Assembly (NCBI RefSeq): GCF_017883985.1
Contig: NZ_PRDG01000005.1
Span: forward strand, 147,053-211,052
Direction of reading: 5' to 3'
DNA from: Streptococcus oricebi
Lineage (GTDB): Bacteria; Bacillota; Bacilli; Lactobacillales; Streptococcaceae
Length of the DNA stretch: 64,000 bases
Of this stretch, positions 54,928 to 64,000 are shown piece after piece (within the stretch, counting starts at the first letter, position 1; every line of letters begins with the position of its first letter). A model generated the notes under the pieces. The model was given only the letters and a program-made list of their open reading frames with translations, made no database searches and was not told where the DNA came from. The position numbers were made by a program, and so were the translations under genes.

Positions 54928-56886
54928 ATGAAATCAGTAAAATGGTTTGTAACGACGGGGGTTCTTGTGACTTCTAGTCTCTTGCTAGTCGCATGTGGAG
55001 GGGGTAAGGCCAAGGATACGTCCACCTACTCTTATGTTTATATGTCTGATCCAACCACTCTGGATTACACAGTCTCAAATAGGGCGGTGGATTCAGATGT
55101 GGCCGGGAACCTGGTTGATGGTTTGATGGAGACAGATAAATATGGGAATCTGGTTCCCTCTCTAGCCAAGGATTGGACAGTGTCCAAGGACGGCCTGACC
55201 TATACCTATAAGCTCAGAAAGGATGCCAAATGGTACACCTCTGAGGGAGAAGAATATGCCGATGTTAAGGCCGAGGACTTTGTGACTGGGCTCAAGCATG
55301 CGGTTGATGCCAAATCCGAGGCTATCTACCTAGTTCAAAACTCTGTCAAGGGCTTGGATGCCTACATCAAGGGGGAGGACAAGGACTTTAGCCATGTCGG
55401 TATCAAGGCTCTAGATGATCACACTATCCAATATACCCTAAACCAGCCTGAAAGTTTCTGGAATTCCAAGACTACCATGGGGATTCTTTTCCCAATCAAT
55501 GCCGAGTTCCTCAAATCTCAAGGCAAGAACTTTGGAGCTCCTAAGACCTCGGGTATCCTTTCCAATGGTCCCTACCTTCTTAAGTCTCTGACTTCTAAGT
55601 CCTCAATCGAGTATGCTAAAAACCCTGGCTACTACGACAAGGACAATGTCCATGTCGAAAATGTCAAGTTGACCTTCTATGATGGCTCAGACCAAGAGTC
55701 TCTAGCGCGTGGTTTTAGTGATGGTTCTTACACCATAGGTGCTGTCTATCCTAACAGTTCCAACTATGCTTCTATTAAGAAGAAATACAAGGACAACATC
55801 GTTTATGGTCCACAAAATGGGACTTCCTATTACTATGCTTTTAACCTGAACCGTCAAGCCTATAATCATACAGCCAAGACTAGTGATGGCCAAAAGAATG
55901 CGACCAAGGAAGCCCTCCTAAACAAGGACTTCCGTCAAGCCCTGAACTTTGCCTTTAACCGGACTCCTTACCTAGCCCAGGTCAATGGAGAAGATGCGGC
56001 GAACAAGCAATTGAGAAATACCTTGGTACCACCGACCTTTGTTCAAGTTGGGGACAAGAGCTTTGGCTCAGTAGTGGAGTCTAAATTACAGGCCTATGGA
56101 GATGAGTGGTCCGGTGTGAAGCTAGATGATGCCCAAGACGCCTTCTACAGTCCAGAAAAAGCCAAGGCTAAGTTGGCCAAGGCCAAGGAGGCTCTACAAG
56201 CTCAGGGAGTAGAATTTCCTATCCACCTAGATACTCCGGTGAACCAATCCAATACTGCAGGTGTTCAGCAGGCCCAATCCCTCAAACAGTCTATTGAGTC
56301 TGTTCTCGGCAAGGAAAATGTGGTGATTGATATTCACCAAATGTCTGAAGATGAGGAAGGAAAGATTACCTATTATGCTGAAACCGCAGCACAGAAGGAT
56401 TACGATTTAGCTATTGGTGGTTGGTCTGCAGACTACCAGGATCCATCTTCCTACCTAGACATCTTTAACTCAGCAGGCGCTTCCCTAAACCAGTTTGGTT
56501 TGGAGGCTAAGGATGCGGCGATTATCGAGAAGCTTGGCTTGGCCGATTACGAGAAGCTCAATCAAGCAGCCGATGCTATCACAACTGATACAGATACTCG
56601 CTATGAAAAATATGCAGAGTCCCAAGCTTGGTTGACCGATAGCTCTCTAATTTTACCCTACCAGTCACTAGGTGGTCGTGCAAGTCTGACCAAGGTCAAA
56701 CCATTTACCAAGGCCTACTCATGGGTCGGTATCAAGGGTGAAGTCTATACCTTTAAGTATTTAGAGGTACAGGCTGACCCCGTGACAACCAAGGACTACG
56801 ATGCAGCCTATAAGAAATGGCAGAAAGAAAAAGAAGAATCTAATGCCAAGGCCAAAGAAGAGTTGAAAAAGCATATCGCAGACTAG
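54928..56886 (+). CDS. oppA: Oligopeptide ABC transporter substrate-binding lipoprotein 1
   Basis: A 652-residue type 5 binding protein of the AmiA/AliA/AliB group that captures peptides for the Ami permease. The signal peptide ends in the lipobox LLVAC with Cys23. DWTVSKDGLTYTYKLRKDAK and DFVTGLKHAVDAKSE are typical. The family signature region NKDFRQALNFAFNR and WSADYQDPSSYLDIF are intact. AAGGAGG precedes ATG 54928. It has its own promoter and terminator and is a paralogue of the next gene; streptococci often keep several with different peptide tastes, including signalling peptides. Confidence 0.95.
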   Translation: MKSVKWFVTTGVLVTSSLLLVACGGGKAKDTSTYSYVYMSDPTTLDYTVSNRAVDSDVAGNLVDGLMETDKYGNLVPSLAKDWTVSKDGLTYTYKLRKDAKWYTSEGEEYADVKAEDFVTGLKHAVDAKSEAIYLVQNSVKGLDAYIKGEDKDFSHVGIKALDDHTIQYTLNQPESFWNSKTTMGILFPINAEFLKSQGKNFGAPKTSGILSNGPYLLKSLTSKSSIEYAKNPGYYDKDNVHVENVKLTFYDGSDQESLARGFSDGSYTIGAVYPNSSNYASIKKKYKDNIVYGPQNGTSYYYAFNLNRQAYNHTAKTSDGQKNATKEALLNKDFRQALNFAFNRTPYLAQVNGEDAANKQLRNTLVPPTFVQVGDKSFGSVVESKLQAYGDEWSGVKLDDAQDAFYSPEKAKAKLAKAKEALQAQGVEFPIHLDTPVNQSNTAGVQQAQSLKQSIESVLGKENVVIDIHQMSEDEEGKITYYAETAAQKDYDLAIGGWSADYQDPSSYLDIFNSAGASLNQFGLEAKDAAIIEKLGLADYEKLNQAADAITTDTDTRYEKYAESQAWLTDSSLILPYQSLGGRASLTKVKPFTKAYSWVGIKGEVYTFKYLEVQADPVTTKDYDAAYKKWQKEKEESNAKAKEELKKHIAD

Positions 56887-56908
56887 AAGATTCTAGTTGC
56901 AAGAGTTC

Positions 56909-56940
56909 AAACAGTCCCTCAAATCAAGGGGCTGTTTTTT
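56909..56940 (+). terminator. Intrinsic terminator of binding protein gene 1
   Basis: AACAGTCCCT (56910-56919) pairs with AGGGGCTGTT (56927-56936) with one U-G, then T6. Confidence 0.85.
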
Positions 56941-57034
56941 GTCTATCTTTTAATCTAGGCTTAGAGCCCTTGCCTAGGGGCTTGGGCTTAACTTTCTAAA
57001 TGGAGATGGGGAGGGTAATTGTCTGAATATTTAG

Positions 57035-57063
57035 TTTACTTTTGCCAAAAACTGTGCTATAAT
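57035..57063 (+). promoter_or_regulatory. Promoter of binding protein gene 2 and the ami operon
   Basis: TTTACT (57035-57040), 17 bp, TATAAT (57058-57063) with an extended TG-C. Confidence 0.75.
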
Positions 57064-57100
57064 GGTTTCACTAATTAAATTATTTTATGGAGACATCCCT

Positions 57101-59074
57101 ATGAAAAAAAGCAAATGGCTCGCACTAGCGGGAGTAACGCTCTTAGCAACAGGCTTTTTAGCGGCTTGTTCTAGCTCTAGCACAAGTAATAAAACGACTT
57201 ACAGCTATACCTATCAGACCGATCCTGATAACCTCAATTACTTGACTACCGGTAAGGCAGCAACAAGTGATTTGACCAACAACTTTATCGACGGTCTCTT
57301 AGAAAACGACCGCTATGGGAACTTGGTGCCGTCTATCGCCGAAGATTGGACTGTCTCCAAGGACGGTTTGACCTATACCTATAAGTTGAGAAAGGATGCC
57401 AAGTGGTATACCAGTGAAGGCGAAGAATATGCTGATGTCAAGGCAGCTGACTTTGTGGCTGGTCTCAAGTATGCGGCGGACAATAAGTCAGATGCCCTCT
57501 ACTTGGTTCAAGATTCTGTCAAAGGTTTGAGTGCTTACTTGAATGGTGATGACAAGGATTTCTCTCATGTAGGTGTCAAGGCTCTTGATGATTATACCGT
57601 TCAATATACTTTAGAAAAACCGGAAACCTTCTGGAATTCTAAGACAACGATGGGAGTCTTGGCTCCGGTCAATGAAGAATTTGTAAAATCTAAAGGAAAA
57701 GACTTTGCCAAGGCAACTGACCCAACCTCTATCCTTTACAATGGACCATACTTACTCAAGTCCATCACAACTAAATCTTCTATTGAAATGGCTAAGAATG
57801 AAGGCTACTGGGATAAGAAGAATGTCCATATCGACGATGTCAAGTTGACCTTCTTTAACGGGGAAGATTTGGATACAGAGCCTCGTGGCTTTGCAGAGAG
57901 TGGTTTCTCACTAGCTCTTCTCAATCCAAATGCACCAAACTATTCTAAATACTCTAAGAAGTATAAGGATGAAATTTTCTACGGTCTACAAGATTCAGGA
58001 ACCTATCTGGTAAGTATGAATATTGACCGCCAGTCTTATAACTACACCAGTAAAAAGACGGATGCTGAAAAGCAGTCTACTAAGAAAGCCTTGCTTAATA
58101 AAGACTTCCGTCAAGCTTTGACCTTTGCTTTTGACCGCAAAGCCTACAACGCTCAAGCTAATGGAGAAGATGGAGCTGAAAAGCTGACTCGGACTCTCTT
58201 TGTGCCAGAAAACTTTGTCCAAGCTAACGGTAAGAGCTTTGGTGACTTGGTAACGGCCCAACTGGCTGATAAGGAAGAATGGCAAGGAGTTAGTCTGGCT
58301 GATGGGCAAGACAGCCTCTACAATCCTACTAAGGCTAAGGCAGAGTTTGAAAAAGCTAAGGCAGCCCTAGAAGCTGAAGGGGTGCAATTCCCGATTCATC
58401 TAGATATGCCGGCTGACCAGCAAGCTCAAGCTAAGGTTAAGCGTGTCCAATCCTTCAAGCAATCACTCGAGTCTACCCTCGGTAAGGAAAATGTGGTGGT
58501 TGACATTCATCAAATGAGTCATGATGACTTGAACAACATTACCTACTTCGCCGAAACTGCGGCCCAAGAAGACTGGGATATTTCAGACAATGTAGGTTGG
58601 TCGCCTGACTACCAAGATCCATCTACCTATCTGGAAGTGCTAAACCCAAGTAAGGGTGAAGGAACCAAGACCTATCTCGGTTTTGATAAGGGTGAAAGTA
58701 AGGAAGCTGTTGCCGCAGTTGGTCTGGATGAATATGAAAAACTCATCACAGAAGCTGGTAATGAAATAGCAGATATCAATACACGTTACGAAAAATATGC
58801 AGTTGCCCAAGCTTGGCTGACTGATAGTGCCTTGGTTATTCCAACTTCGTCCAAGTATCCACGTCCGGCTGTTCAAAGAACAGTGCCATTTACCGCACCG
58901 TTTGCAGTATCCGGAAACAAGGGTGGTGTTGAATACCGCAACTACAAGTATCTTGAAGTACAAAAAGATCCTGTAACGACTAAAGAGTACGAAGCAGCGA
59001 AGAAGAAATGGGAAAAAGAGCGTGCTGAGTCCAACGAAAAAGCTCAAAAAGAGCTGGCTGATCACGTAAAATAG
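57101..59074 (+). CDS. oppA: Oligopeptide ABC transporter substrate-binding lipoprotein 2
   Basis: A 657-residue paralogue of the preceding binding protein. The lipobox is FLAAC with Cys23, followed by a Ser-rich linker. It shares long stretches with protein 1 (DWTVSKDGLTYTYKLRKDAK, ETFWNSKTTMG, NKDFRQALTFAFDRKAYNAQ, GWSPDYQDPSTYLEV). GGAG 8 nt before ATG 57101 marks the start; the open frame runs 13 codons further into the promoter. It is nearest to the permease genes and so is the likelier core AmiA-type component. Confidence 0.95.
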   Translation: MKKSKWLALAGVTLLATGFLAACSSSSTSNKTTYSYTYQTDPDNLNYLTTGKAATSDLTNNFIDGLLENDRYGNLVPSIAEDWTVSKDGLTYTYKLRKDAKWYTSEGEEYADVKAADFVAGLKYAADNKSDALYLVQDSVKGLSAYLNGDDKDFSHVGVKALDDYTVQYTLEKPETFWNSKTTMGVLAPVNEEFVKSKGKDFAKATDPTSILYNGPYLLKSITTKSSIEMAKNEGYWDKKNVHIDDVKLTFFNGEDLDTEPRGFAESGFSLALLNPNAPNYSKYSKKYKDEIFYGLQDSGTYLVSMNIDRQSYNYTSKKTDAEKQSTKKALLNKDFRQALTFAFDRKAYNAQANGEDGAEKLTRTLFVPENFVQANGKSFGDLVTAQLADKEEWQGVSLADGQDSLYNPTKAKAEFEKAKAALEAEGVQFPIHLDMPADQQAQAKVKRVQSFKQSLESTLGKENVVVDIHQMSHDDLNNITYFAETAAQEDWDISDNVGWSPDYQDPSTYLEVLNPSKGEGTKTYLGFDKGESKEAVAAVGLDEYEKLITEAGNEIADINTRYEKYAVAQAWLTDSALVIPTSSKYPRPAVQRTVPFTAPFAVSGNKGGVEYRNYKYLEVQKDPVTTKEYEAAKKKWEKERAESNEKAQKELADHVK

Positions 59075-59375
59075 TAGCTTTCTATCGAGGCTAGGGCGCT
59101 TGCCCTGGCTCTCGCTGTTTACGCTATCATTGTTGCATGGTCTGGTAAGGGTTAAGAAAGCTAGTGGAGACTTTTAGACAGAAAGTGTCACTTAAAGAGC
59201 TCATTTCTGAACCTAAGACCAATGAAAGCTTGAGGTTGATGACAGAGTCTCAGCCTCGATTTTGGGGTTATGCCCCTTTTATCTATTCAATTCAGAGATA
59301 GAGGGCAAGCATACTCCAAGGCTAGATTTAAGAAAACAATGCAACTCCATTTCAGAAAATAGAAGGAAGTGAAAA
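59075..59375 (+). other. 301-nt gap between binding protein 2 and amiC
   Basis: No gene is visible. A strong hairpin lies right after the stop (AGGGC-GCTT-GCCCT core, 59086-59114) without a T-tract, the usual device for keeping a binding-protein mRNA more abundant than its permease. A small GGGG/CCCC hairpin with T4 (59265-59281) could add partial termination. I see no clear promoter before amiC. Confidence 0.6.
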
Positions 59376-60875
59376 ATGAAACGATATATATTTATGCGTA
59401 TTCTGCGCTCCCTGTTGTCTATCTTTTTAGTGACGACACTGATTTACACCATTGTTTATACCATGGTGCCAAGAAATTTGATTTTCAAGCAGGATCCTAA
59501 CTATAATAAGGTCACCAAGACTCCAGATACCAAGGCTGATTATGAATCAACGGTCCTTGAGCGGATGGGTTATGTAGACTACTATAACACCAAGGAACTG
59601 CAAGAAAAAGCAAGCAAGAAGAATGCCCAAGTAACTACCGAGCCAAATGCAGCCAATAAAAAAATCTATGAAGACTATATCAAAGGTTTAGGGAACGGCT
59701 GGAAGCTCTATCAGTTTAAGGACAGTAAGCAGTTCTATGCCCTCCGTCAGGTGCCAGTTTTTGAGCGGGTATTTGAGTTTTATGCCAACCTGATTCAGAT
59801 TGATCACCCTTGGAAAGTTCAAGATCCAAAGAATCCAAATCTCAAGCGGGGCTTGAGTATTACTAATGATCCTGCTGTCGGCTGGTCCTTAGTTGGTTCA
59901 GGAACCAAGCACAAGTATTTGATTTACTTTAATGGTTCTTTCCCATTTATCCACCAAAATATTGTGACCCTCAATCTCGGAACCTCCTACCCAACCTACG
60001 CCAATATTCCAGTTTTAAAGGTTATCGGTCAAGGTCAAGGGCAGACCAAACAGTCAGAGGTTCAATTCCCAACTGGTAAGAAGCTTTCCTCTGTTAATAT
60101 CTACTCTCGGACCTATAAGTCTCCTAGCGAAGCAGATGCCAGAGAGATTGCTACCTATGGTAAGGACGATCCTTATACGGAGACTGATAATACCTATCAG
60201 TTCCCATCCATGCTGGTTAACTCATCTATCATTGGTTTGATTGGGGTCTTGATTTCTTACGGTTTAGCCATTCCTCTGGGTTCTTATATGGCCCGCTTCA
60301 AAAACACCATTTTTGATAGCGCCTCAACCGCCTTTTTGACCCTCCTCATGTCCATTCCAACCATCGCCCTGGTTTACGTTGTCCGTCTCTTGGGTTCTGT
60401 TGTCGGCCTACCTGATTCCTTCCCAAGTTTGGGAGCAGGAGACTGGCGTTCTTATGTCTTGCCGGCTGTGATTTTAGGGGTGCTGGGTATGCCAGGTCTA
60501 GCGATTTGGATTCGCCGTTATATGATTGACCAACAATCTAGTGATTATGTCCGCTTTGCGCGGGCCAAGGGTCTGTCTGAAGCTGAAATCTCACGCAAGC
60601 ACATCTTTAAGCATGCCATGGTACCGATTGTGACCGGTATTCCCTTATCAATTATTATGGTAATTGTCGGTGCTACCCTGACCGAGTCTGTCTTTGCCTT
60701 TCCTGGTATGGGGAAGATGTTGATTGACTCTGTGAAAGCAGCCAACAACTCCATGGTTGTAGGTCTAGTCTTTATCTTTACTTGCTTGTCCATCATGTCC
60801 CTACTCTTGGGTGATATTCTGATGACAATCCTAGACCCTCGTATCAAACTATCAAATTCTAAAGGAGGTAAATAA
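59376..60875 (+). CDS. amiC: Oligopeptide ABC transporter permease AmiC
   Basis: A 499-residue permease. One membrane helix at the N-terminus ([20 protein letters not shown]) is followed by an extracytoplasmic insert of about 250 residues, the mark of AmiC against the shorter OppB. The remaining five helices carry the EAA loop [20 protein letters not shown]. It forms the channel with AmiD. GAAGG lies before ATG 59376. The stop codon overlaps the amiD start by one base. Confidence 0.95.
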   Translation: MKRYIFMRILRSLLSIFLVTTLIYTIVYTMVPRNLIFKQDPNYNKVTKTPDTKADYESTVLERMGYVDYYNTKELQEKASKKNAQVTTEPNAANKKIYEDYIKGLGNGWKLYQFKDSKQFYALRQVPVFERVFEFYANLIQIDHPWKVQDPKNPNLKRGLSITNDPAVGWSLVGSGTKHKYLIYFNGSFPFIHQNIVTLNLGTSYPTYANIPVLKVIGQGQGQTKQSEVQFPTGKKLSSVNIYSRTYKSPSEADAREIATYGKDDPYTETDNTYQFPSMLVNSSIIGLIGVLISYGLAIPLGSYMARFKNTIFDSASTAFLTLLMSIPTIALVYVVRLLGSVVGLPDSFPSLGAGDWRSYVLPAVILGVLGMPGLAIWIRRYMIDQQSSDYVRFARAKGLSEAEISRKHIFKHAMVPIVTGIPLSIIMVIVGATLTESVFAFPGMGKMLIDSVKAANNSMVVGLVFIFTCLSIMSLLLGDILMTILDPRIKLSNSKGGK

Positions 60876-61801
60876 TGGCTACAATTGATAAAAAGAAATT
60901 CACCTTTGTCAAGCGCGATGATTTTGCCTCTGAAACTATTGATGCACCAGCTTACTCATACTGGAAATCGGTCATTCGTGAATTTTTAAAGAAAAAGTCA
61001 ACCCTTATTATGTTGGCAGTCCTGATTGGGATTATCTTGATGTCCTTTCTCTATCCCATCTTTTCCAACTATGACTTCAATGATGTAAGTAAGGTAAATG
61101 ATTTTTCGGCCCGCTACATTCAGCCTAATGGTCAATACTGGTTTGGTACAGACAGCAATGGTCAATCCCTCTTTGATGGGGTTTGGTATGGGGCTCGTAA
61201 TTCCATTTTGATTGCGGTCATCTCCACAGTCATCACAATTGGTCTAGGAGTAGTTGTCGGTGGTATCTGGGGGATTTCCAAAACAGCTGATAAGATTTTG
61301 ATGGAAGTCTACAATGTCATTTCCAATGTCCCTCAACTTTTGATTGTCATCGTTTTGACCTATTCGATTGGTTCAGGTTTTTGGAATTTGATTTTTGCCA
61401 TGAGCGTGACCGCCTGGGTCAGCTATGCCTATACTATCCGGGTGCAAATCCTGCGCTATCGTGATTTGGAGTATAACTTAGCCAGTCGGACCCTGGGAAC
61501 ATCGGCAGGAAAGATTATTAGCAAGAACCTATTGCCCCAGTTGGTGTCTGTTATTGTGACCCTGGCTTCCCAAGCCTTACCAGCCTATATCTCTTATGAG
61601 GCCTTCCTATCCTTCTTCGGTCTAGGATTGCCAGTAACAGTACCAAGTTTGGGACGGCTGATTTCTAATTACTCACAAAATGTAACAACCAATGCCTATC
61701 TTTTCTGGATTCCGCTGACAGCCCTGATTCTGGTTTCTCTGTCCTTCTACATTGTTGGACAAAACCTGGCTGATGCAAGTGATCCGCGGACACATAGATA
61801 G
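60875..61801 (+). CDS. amiD: Oligopeptide ABC transporter permease AmiD
   Basis: A 308-residue permease of the OppC/AmiD type with an N-terminal cytoplasmic segment of about 40 residues, a helix ([20 protein letters not shown]), an external loop with [20 protein letters not shown] and the EAA region [28 protein letters not shown] ends 6 nt before ATG 60875. Length equals the usual AmiD. Confidence 0.96.
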   Translation: MATIDKKKFTFVKRDDFASETIDAPAYSYWKSVIREFLKKKSTLIMLAVLIGIILMSFLYPIFSNYDFNDVSKVNDFSARYIQPNGQYWFGTDSNGQSLFDGVWYGARNSILIAVISTVITIGLGVVVGGIWGISKTADKILMEVYNVISNVPQLLIVIVLTYSIGSGFWNLIFAMSVTAWVSYAYTIRVQILRYRDLEYNLASRTLGTSAGKIISKNLLPQLVSVIVTLASQALPAYISYEAFLSFFGLGLPVTVPSLGRLISNYSQNVTTNAYLFWIPLTALILVSLSFYIVGQNLADASDPRTHR

Positions 61802-61809
61802 GAGGAAAT

Positions 61810-62895
61810 ATGACAAAAGAAGAAAATGTAATATTGACTGCTCGCGATATTGTCGTAGAATTTGATGTCCGCGATCGAGTTCTAACGGCCATTCGAGGAG
61901 TTTCTCTAGACTTGATTGAAGGGGAAGTTTTAGCCCTAGTAGGTGAGTCTGGAAGCGGGAAGTCCGTTTTGACCAAAGCCTTTACTGGAATGCTAGAGGA
62001 CAATGGACGGGTTGCCCAAGGGAGCATTGATTATCGTGGACAAGATTTAACAGCCTTGAAAAGTCATAAGGACTGGGAAAGCATTCGCGGAAAGAAAATT
62101 GCGACTATTTTCCAGGATCCTATGACCAGTTTGGACCCTATTCAGACCATTGGGAGCCAGATTACAGAGGTTATCACCAAGCACCAAGGAAAGACTGCGG
62201 CTGAAGCCAAAGAATTGGCTATTGACTATATGAAGAAGGTTGGGATTCCAGAAGCCGAAAAACGCTTTAGTGAATACCCCTTCCAATATTCAGGTGGTAT
62301 GCGGCAACGGATTGTTATCGCTATTGCCCTGGCTTGTCGCCCAGATGTCCTAATCTGTGATGAGCCAACAACAGCCCTTGATGTGACCATTCAGGCTCAA
62401 ATCATCGAGCTCCTCAAGTCCCTACAAAAGGAATATAATTTCACAACCATCTTTATCACCCATGATCTAGGAGTTGTAGCTAGTATTGCAGATAAGGTAG
62501 CTGTTATGTATGCTGGTGAGATTGTGGAGTATGGAACGGTAAATGAGATTTTCTACCAGCCTCACCATCCCTACACCTGGAGCTTGCTATCCAGTCTTCC
62601 TCAACTAGCAGAAGAAGACGGAGAACTCTACTCCATTCCGGGAACCCCTCCTTCTTTATATTCTAAAGTTGAGGGTGACGCTTTTGCCCTGCGCTCGGAC
62701 TATGCCATGCAGATTGATTTTGAGGAAAGACCACCGGTCTTTGAAATCTCACCCACTCATTGGGCCAAGACCTGGTTGCTCCACGAGGACGCTCCCAAGG
62801 TTGAGAAGCCTTCAATTATTGCCGATCTTCATGAAAAGATTCGAACCAAGATGGCCTTTACCCATTTAATGTCAGAGGAGGAAGGAAATGTCTGA
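61810..62895 (+). CDS. amiE: Oligopeptide ABC transporter ATPase AmiE
   Basis: A 361-residue ATPase of the OppD/AmiE type. Walker A is GESGSGKSV, the signature is YSGGMRQRI, Walker B is [14 protein letters not shown] and the H-loop is FITHDLGVV. The C-terminal oligopeptide-transporter extension ([17 protein letters not shown]) is present but lacks the Cys cluster of Fe-S-binding OppD. AGGAGG precedes ATG 61810. It overlaps amiF by 8 nt. Confidence 0.96.
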   Translation: MTKEENVILTARDIVVEFDVRDRVLTAIRGVSLDLIEGEVLALVGESGSGKSVLTKAFTGMLEDNGRVAQGSIDYRGQDLTALKSHKDWESIRGKKIATIFQDPMTSLDPIQTIGSQITEVITKHQGKTAAEAKELAIDYMKKVGIPEAEKRFSEYPFQYSGGMRQRIVIAIALACRPDVLICDEPTTALDVTIQAQIIELLKSLQKEYNFTTIFITHDLGVVASIADKVAVMYAGEIVEYGTVNEIFYQPHHPYTWSLLSSLPQLAEEDGELYSIPGTPPSLYSKVEGDAFALRSDYAMQIDFEERPPVFEISPTHWAKTWLLHEDAPKVEKPSIIADLHEKIRTKMAFTHLMSEEEGNV

Positions 62896-63817
62896 AAAAC
62901 TGATTGAAGTTAAAGATTTAGAAATTTCCTTCGGAGAAGGAAGTAAAAAGTTTGTCGCTGTCAAAAACGCCAACTTCTTTATCAATAAAGGGGAGACCTT
63001 CTCTCTAGTTGGTGAGTCAGGAAGTGGTAAGACAACCATTGGACGGGCCATCATCGGTTTGAACGATACCAGCAAGGGAGAAATCCTTTATGAGGGTAAG
63101 GTAATCAATGGCAAAAAGTCCAAGGAAGAAGAAAGAGAGCTTATCCGGAAGATTCAAATGATTTTCCAGGACCCAGCTGCTAGTTTAAATGAGCGGGCAA
63201 CCGTTGACTACATCATTTCAGAAGGTCTCTATAACCATCACCTATTTAAGGATGAGGAAGAAAGAGTTCAAAAAGTAAAAGAAATGATTCATGAAGTCGG
63301 TCTCTTGCCAGAACACTTGACCCGCTACCCTCATGAATTTTCGGGTGGTCAACGGCAACGGATTGGAATCGCTCGGGCTTTGGTTATGCACCCTGACTTT
63401 GTCATTGCGGATGAGCCTATCTCAGCCCTTGACGTCTCAGTTCGGGCCCAAGTCTTGAACCTCTTGAAGAAGTTCCAAAAAGAGCAAGGTCTGACCTATC
63501 TCTTTATTGCCCATGATTTATCCGTAGTTCGTTTCATCTCGGATCGAATTGCTGTTATCTACAAGGGAGTTATTGTTGAAGTGGCTGAAACAGAAGAACT
63601 CTTTAGCAATCCCATCCATCCTTACACCCAGTCGCTTCTGTCTGCTGTGCCTATTCCAGATCCGATTTTGGAGCGCCAAAAGGTCCTCAAAGTTTATGAT
63701 CCAGACCAGCATGACTATTCAACGGAAGAACCAGAAATGGTTGAAATTCGTCCAGGACATTTCGTCTGGGCCAGTCCAAGCGAACTGAAAAAGTATCAAG
63801 ATGAATTAAAATCTTAA
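62888..63817 (+). CDS. amiF: Oligopeptide ABC transporter ATPase AmiF
   Basis: A 309-residue ATPase of the OppF/AmiF type that pairs with AmiE. Walker A is GESGSGKTT, the signature is [15 protein letters not shown], Walker B is [14 protein letters not shown], the H-loop is FIAHDLSVV. The C-terminal [16 protein letters not shown] extension is typical. The start lies inside amiE behind GAGGAGGAA. It is the last gene of the operon. Confidence 0.96.
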   Translation: MSEKLIEVKDLEISFGEGSKKFVAVKNANFFINKGETFSLVGESGSGKTTIGRAIIGLNDTSKGEILYEGKVINGKKSKEEERELIRKIQMIFQDPAASLNERATVDYIISEGLYNHHLFKDEEERVQKVKEMIHEVGLLPEHLTRYPHEFSGGQRQRIGIARALVMHPDFVIADEPISALDVSVRAQVLNLLKKFQKEQGLTYLFIAHDLSVVRFISDRIAVIYKGVIVEVAETEELFSNPIHPYTQSLLSAVPIPDPILERQKVLKVYDPDQHDYSTEEPEMVEIRPGHFVWASPSELKKYQDELKS

Positions 63818-63843
63818 TTTTAAATCCAAATATTTTAAACTTT

Positions 63844-63867
63844 AAAACCAGCCCCAAGGCTGGTTTT
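63844..63867 (+). terminator. Intrinsic terminator of the ami operon
   Basis: A perfect 10-bp stem AAAACCAGCC/GGCTGGTTTT (63844-63853, 63858-63867) with a 4-nt loop; its T residues are part of the stem. Confidence 0.85.
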
Positions 63868-63932
63868 AAAGGCTTTTAGGGGGTTGAAGAGAAGGTCTAT
63901 ATAAAAAAAGTAAAAAAAGGTTCTAAAAAGTA

Positions 63933-64000
63933 TTGACAAGGCACTAAGTAGGTGATATACTGATATAGTTGTCTCAAGGGGACAAGGACCATTGAAAACT
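63933..64000 (+). promoter_or_regulatory. Strong promoter and leader, probably of a ribosomal RNA operon
   Basis: TTGACA (63933-63938), 17 bp, TATACT (63956-63961), preceded by two A-rich tracts (63902-63918) that look like an UP element. The predicted transcript contains GACCATTGAAAACT at the window end, similar to the repeated leader and spacer sequences around streptococcal 16S rRNA genes. The rRNA itself would begin beyond the window. Confidence 0.65.

Overview
The window is a piece of a Streptococcus chromosome. The order and sequence of the housekeeping genes (hrcA-grpE-dnaK-dnaJ, truA-pdxK, tig, rpoE, pyrG, fba, rpmB, ilvBNCA, uppP-mecA-rgpG, sufCDSUB, ami/opp) are typically streptococcal. 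The DNA is moderately AT-rich, Shine-Dalgarno sites are strong, -10 boxes are often of the extended TGnTATAAT type, and intrinsic terminators are U-rich. I cannot name the species from sequence alone.

Layout. 1-0.95 kb: a DpnII/MboI-type GATC restriction endonuclease at the left edge, whose terminator hairpin is also a perfect CIRCE operator. 1-7.4 kb: the class I heat-shock cluster hrcA-grpE-dnaK-(Nudix)-dnaJ, with two CIRCE elements and unusually structured intergenic DNA. 7.4-10.1 kb: truA, a ThiD-like pyridoxal kinase, an ECF S-component and a UPF0340 protein in one overlapping unit. 10.2-14.2 kb: tig, rpoE (delta) and pyrG, the last behind a leader that looks like the CTP-sensing attenuator of Gram-positive pyrG. 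14.2-18.6 kb: the first type VIIb secretion effector cassette (two small helical partner proteins, an LXG toxin with a glycine-zipper tail, a polytopic membrane protein, two DUF5085-like proteins). 18.7-20.6 kb: tRNA-Leu, fba, a GNAT acetyltransferase, tRNA-Thr. 20.7-22.5 kb: an unrecognised Sec-secreted Ser/Asp-rich repeat protein. 22.6-24.0 kb: a complete ISL3-type element with a frameshifted transposase. 24.0-25.6 kb: a LytTR regulator with a LiaF-like membrane partner, then rpmB. 25.8-28.4 kb: a second LXG cassette with a C-terminal region I cannot classify. 28.4-34.3 kb: an Asp23-like protein, fakA, and an ABC exporter with its own two-component system. 34.3-40.4 kb: ilvBNCA, an SPFH protein and a small HTH-like protein. 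40.6-42.9 kb: a GlnPQ-type amino acid importer on the minus strand. 43-53.5 kb: a DUF2207 protein, uppP, mecA, rgpG and the SUF iron-sulfur operon. 53.5-54.7 kb: dacA on the minus strand with two altered active-site motifs. 54.9-63.8 kb: two paralogous oligopeptide-binding lipoproteins and the AmiCDEF permease/ATPases. The window ends in a strong, probably ribosomal RNA promoter.

The most interesting part is 14-28 kb. Two separately promoted LXG effector cassettes, without any type VII core machinery in the window, are spread among core genes together with a novel secreted repeat protein, an IS element and a LytTR regulator with a candidate autoregulatory site. Both cassettes have the order partner 1 - partner 2 - LXG effector - downstream protein(s), and both have predicted 5' leaders of about 130 nt. 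All family names are from my own recognition of the translated sequences; no database search was run.
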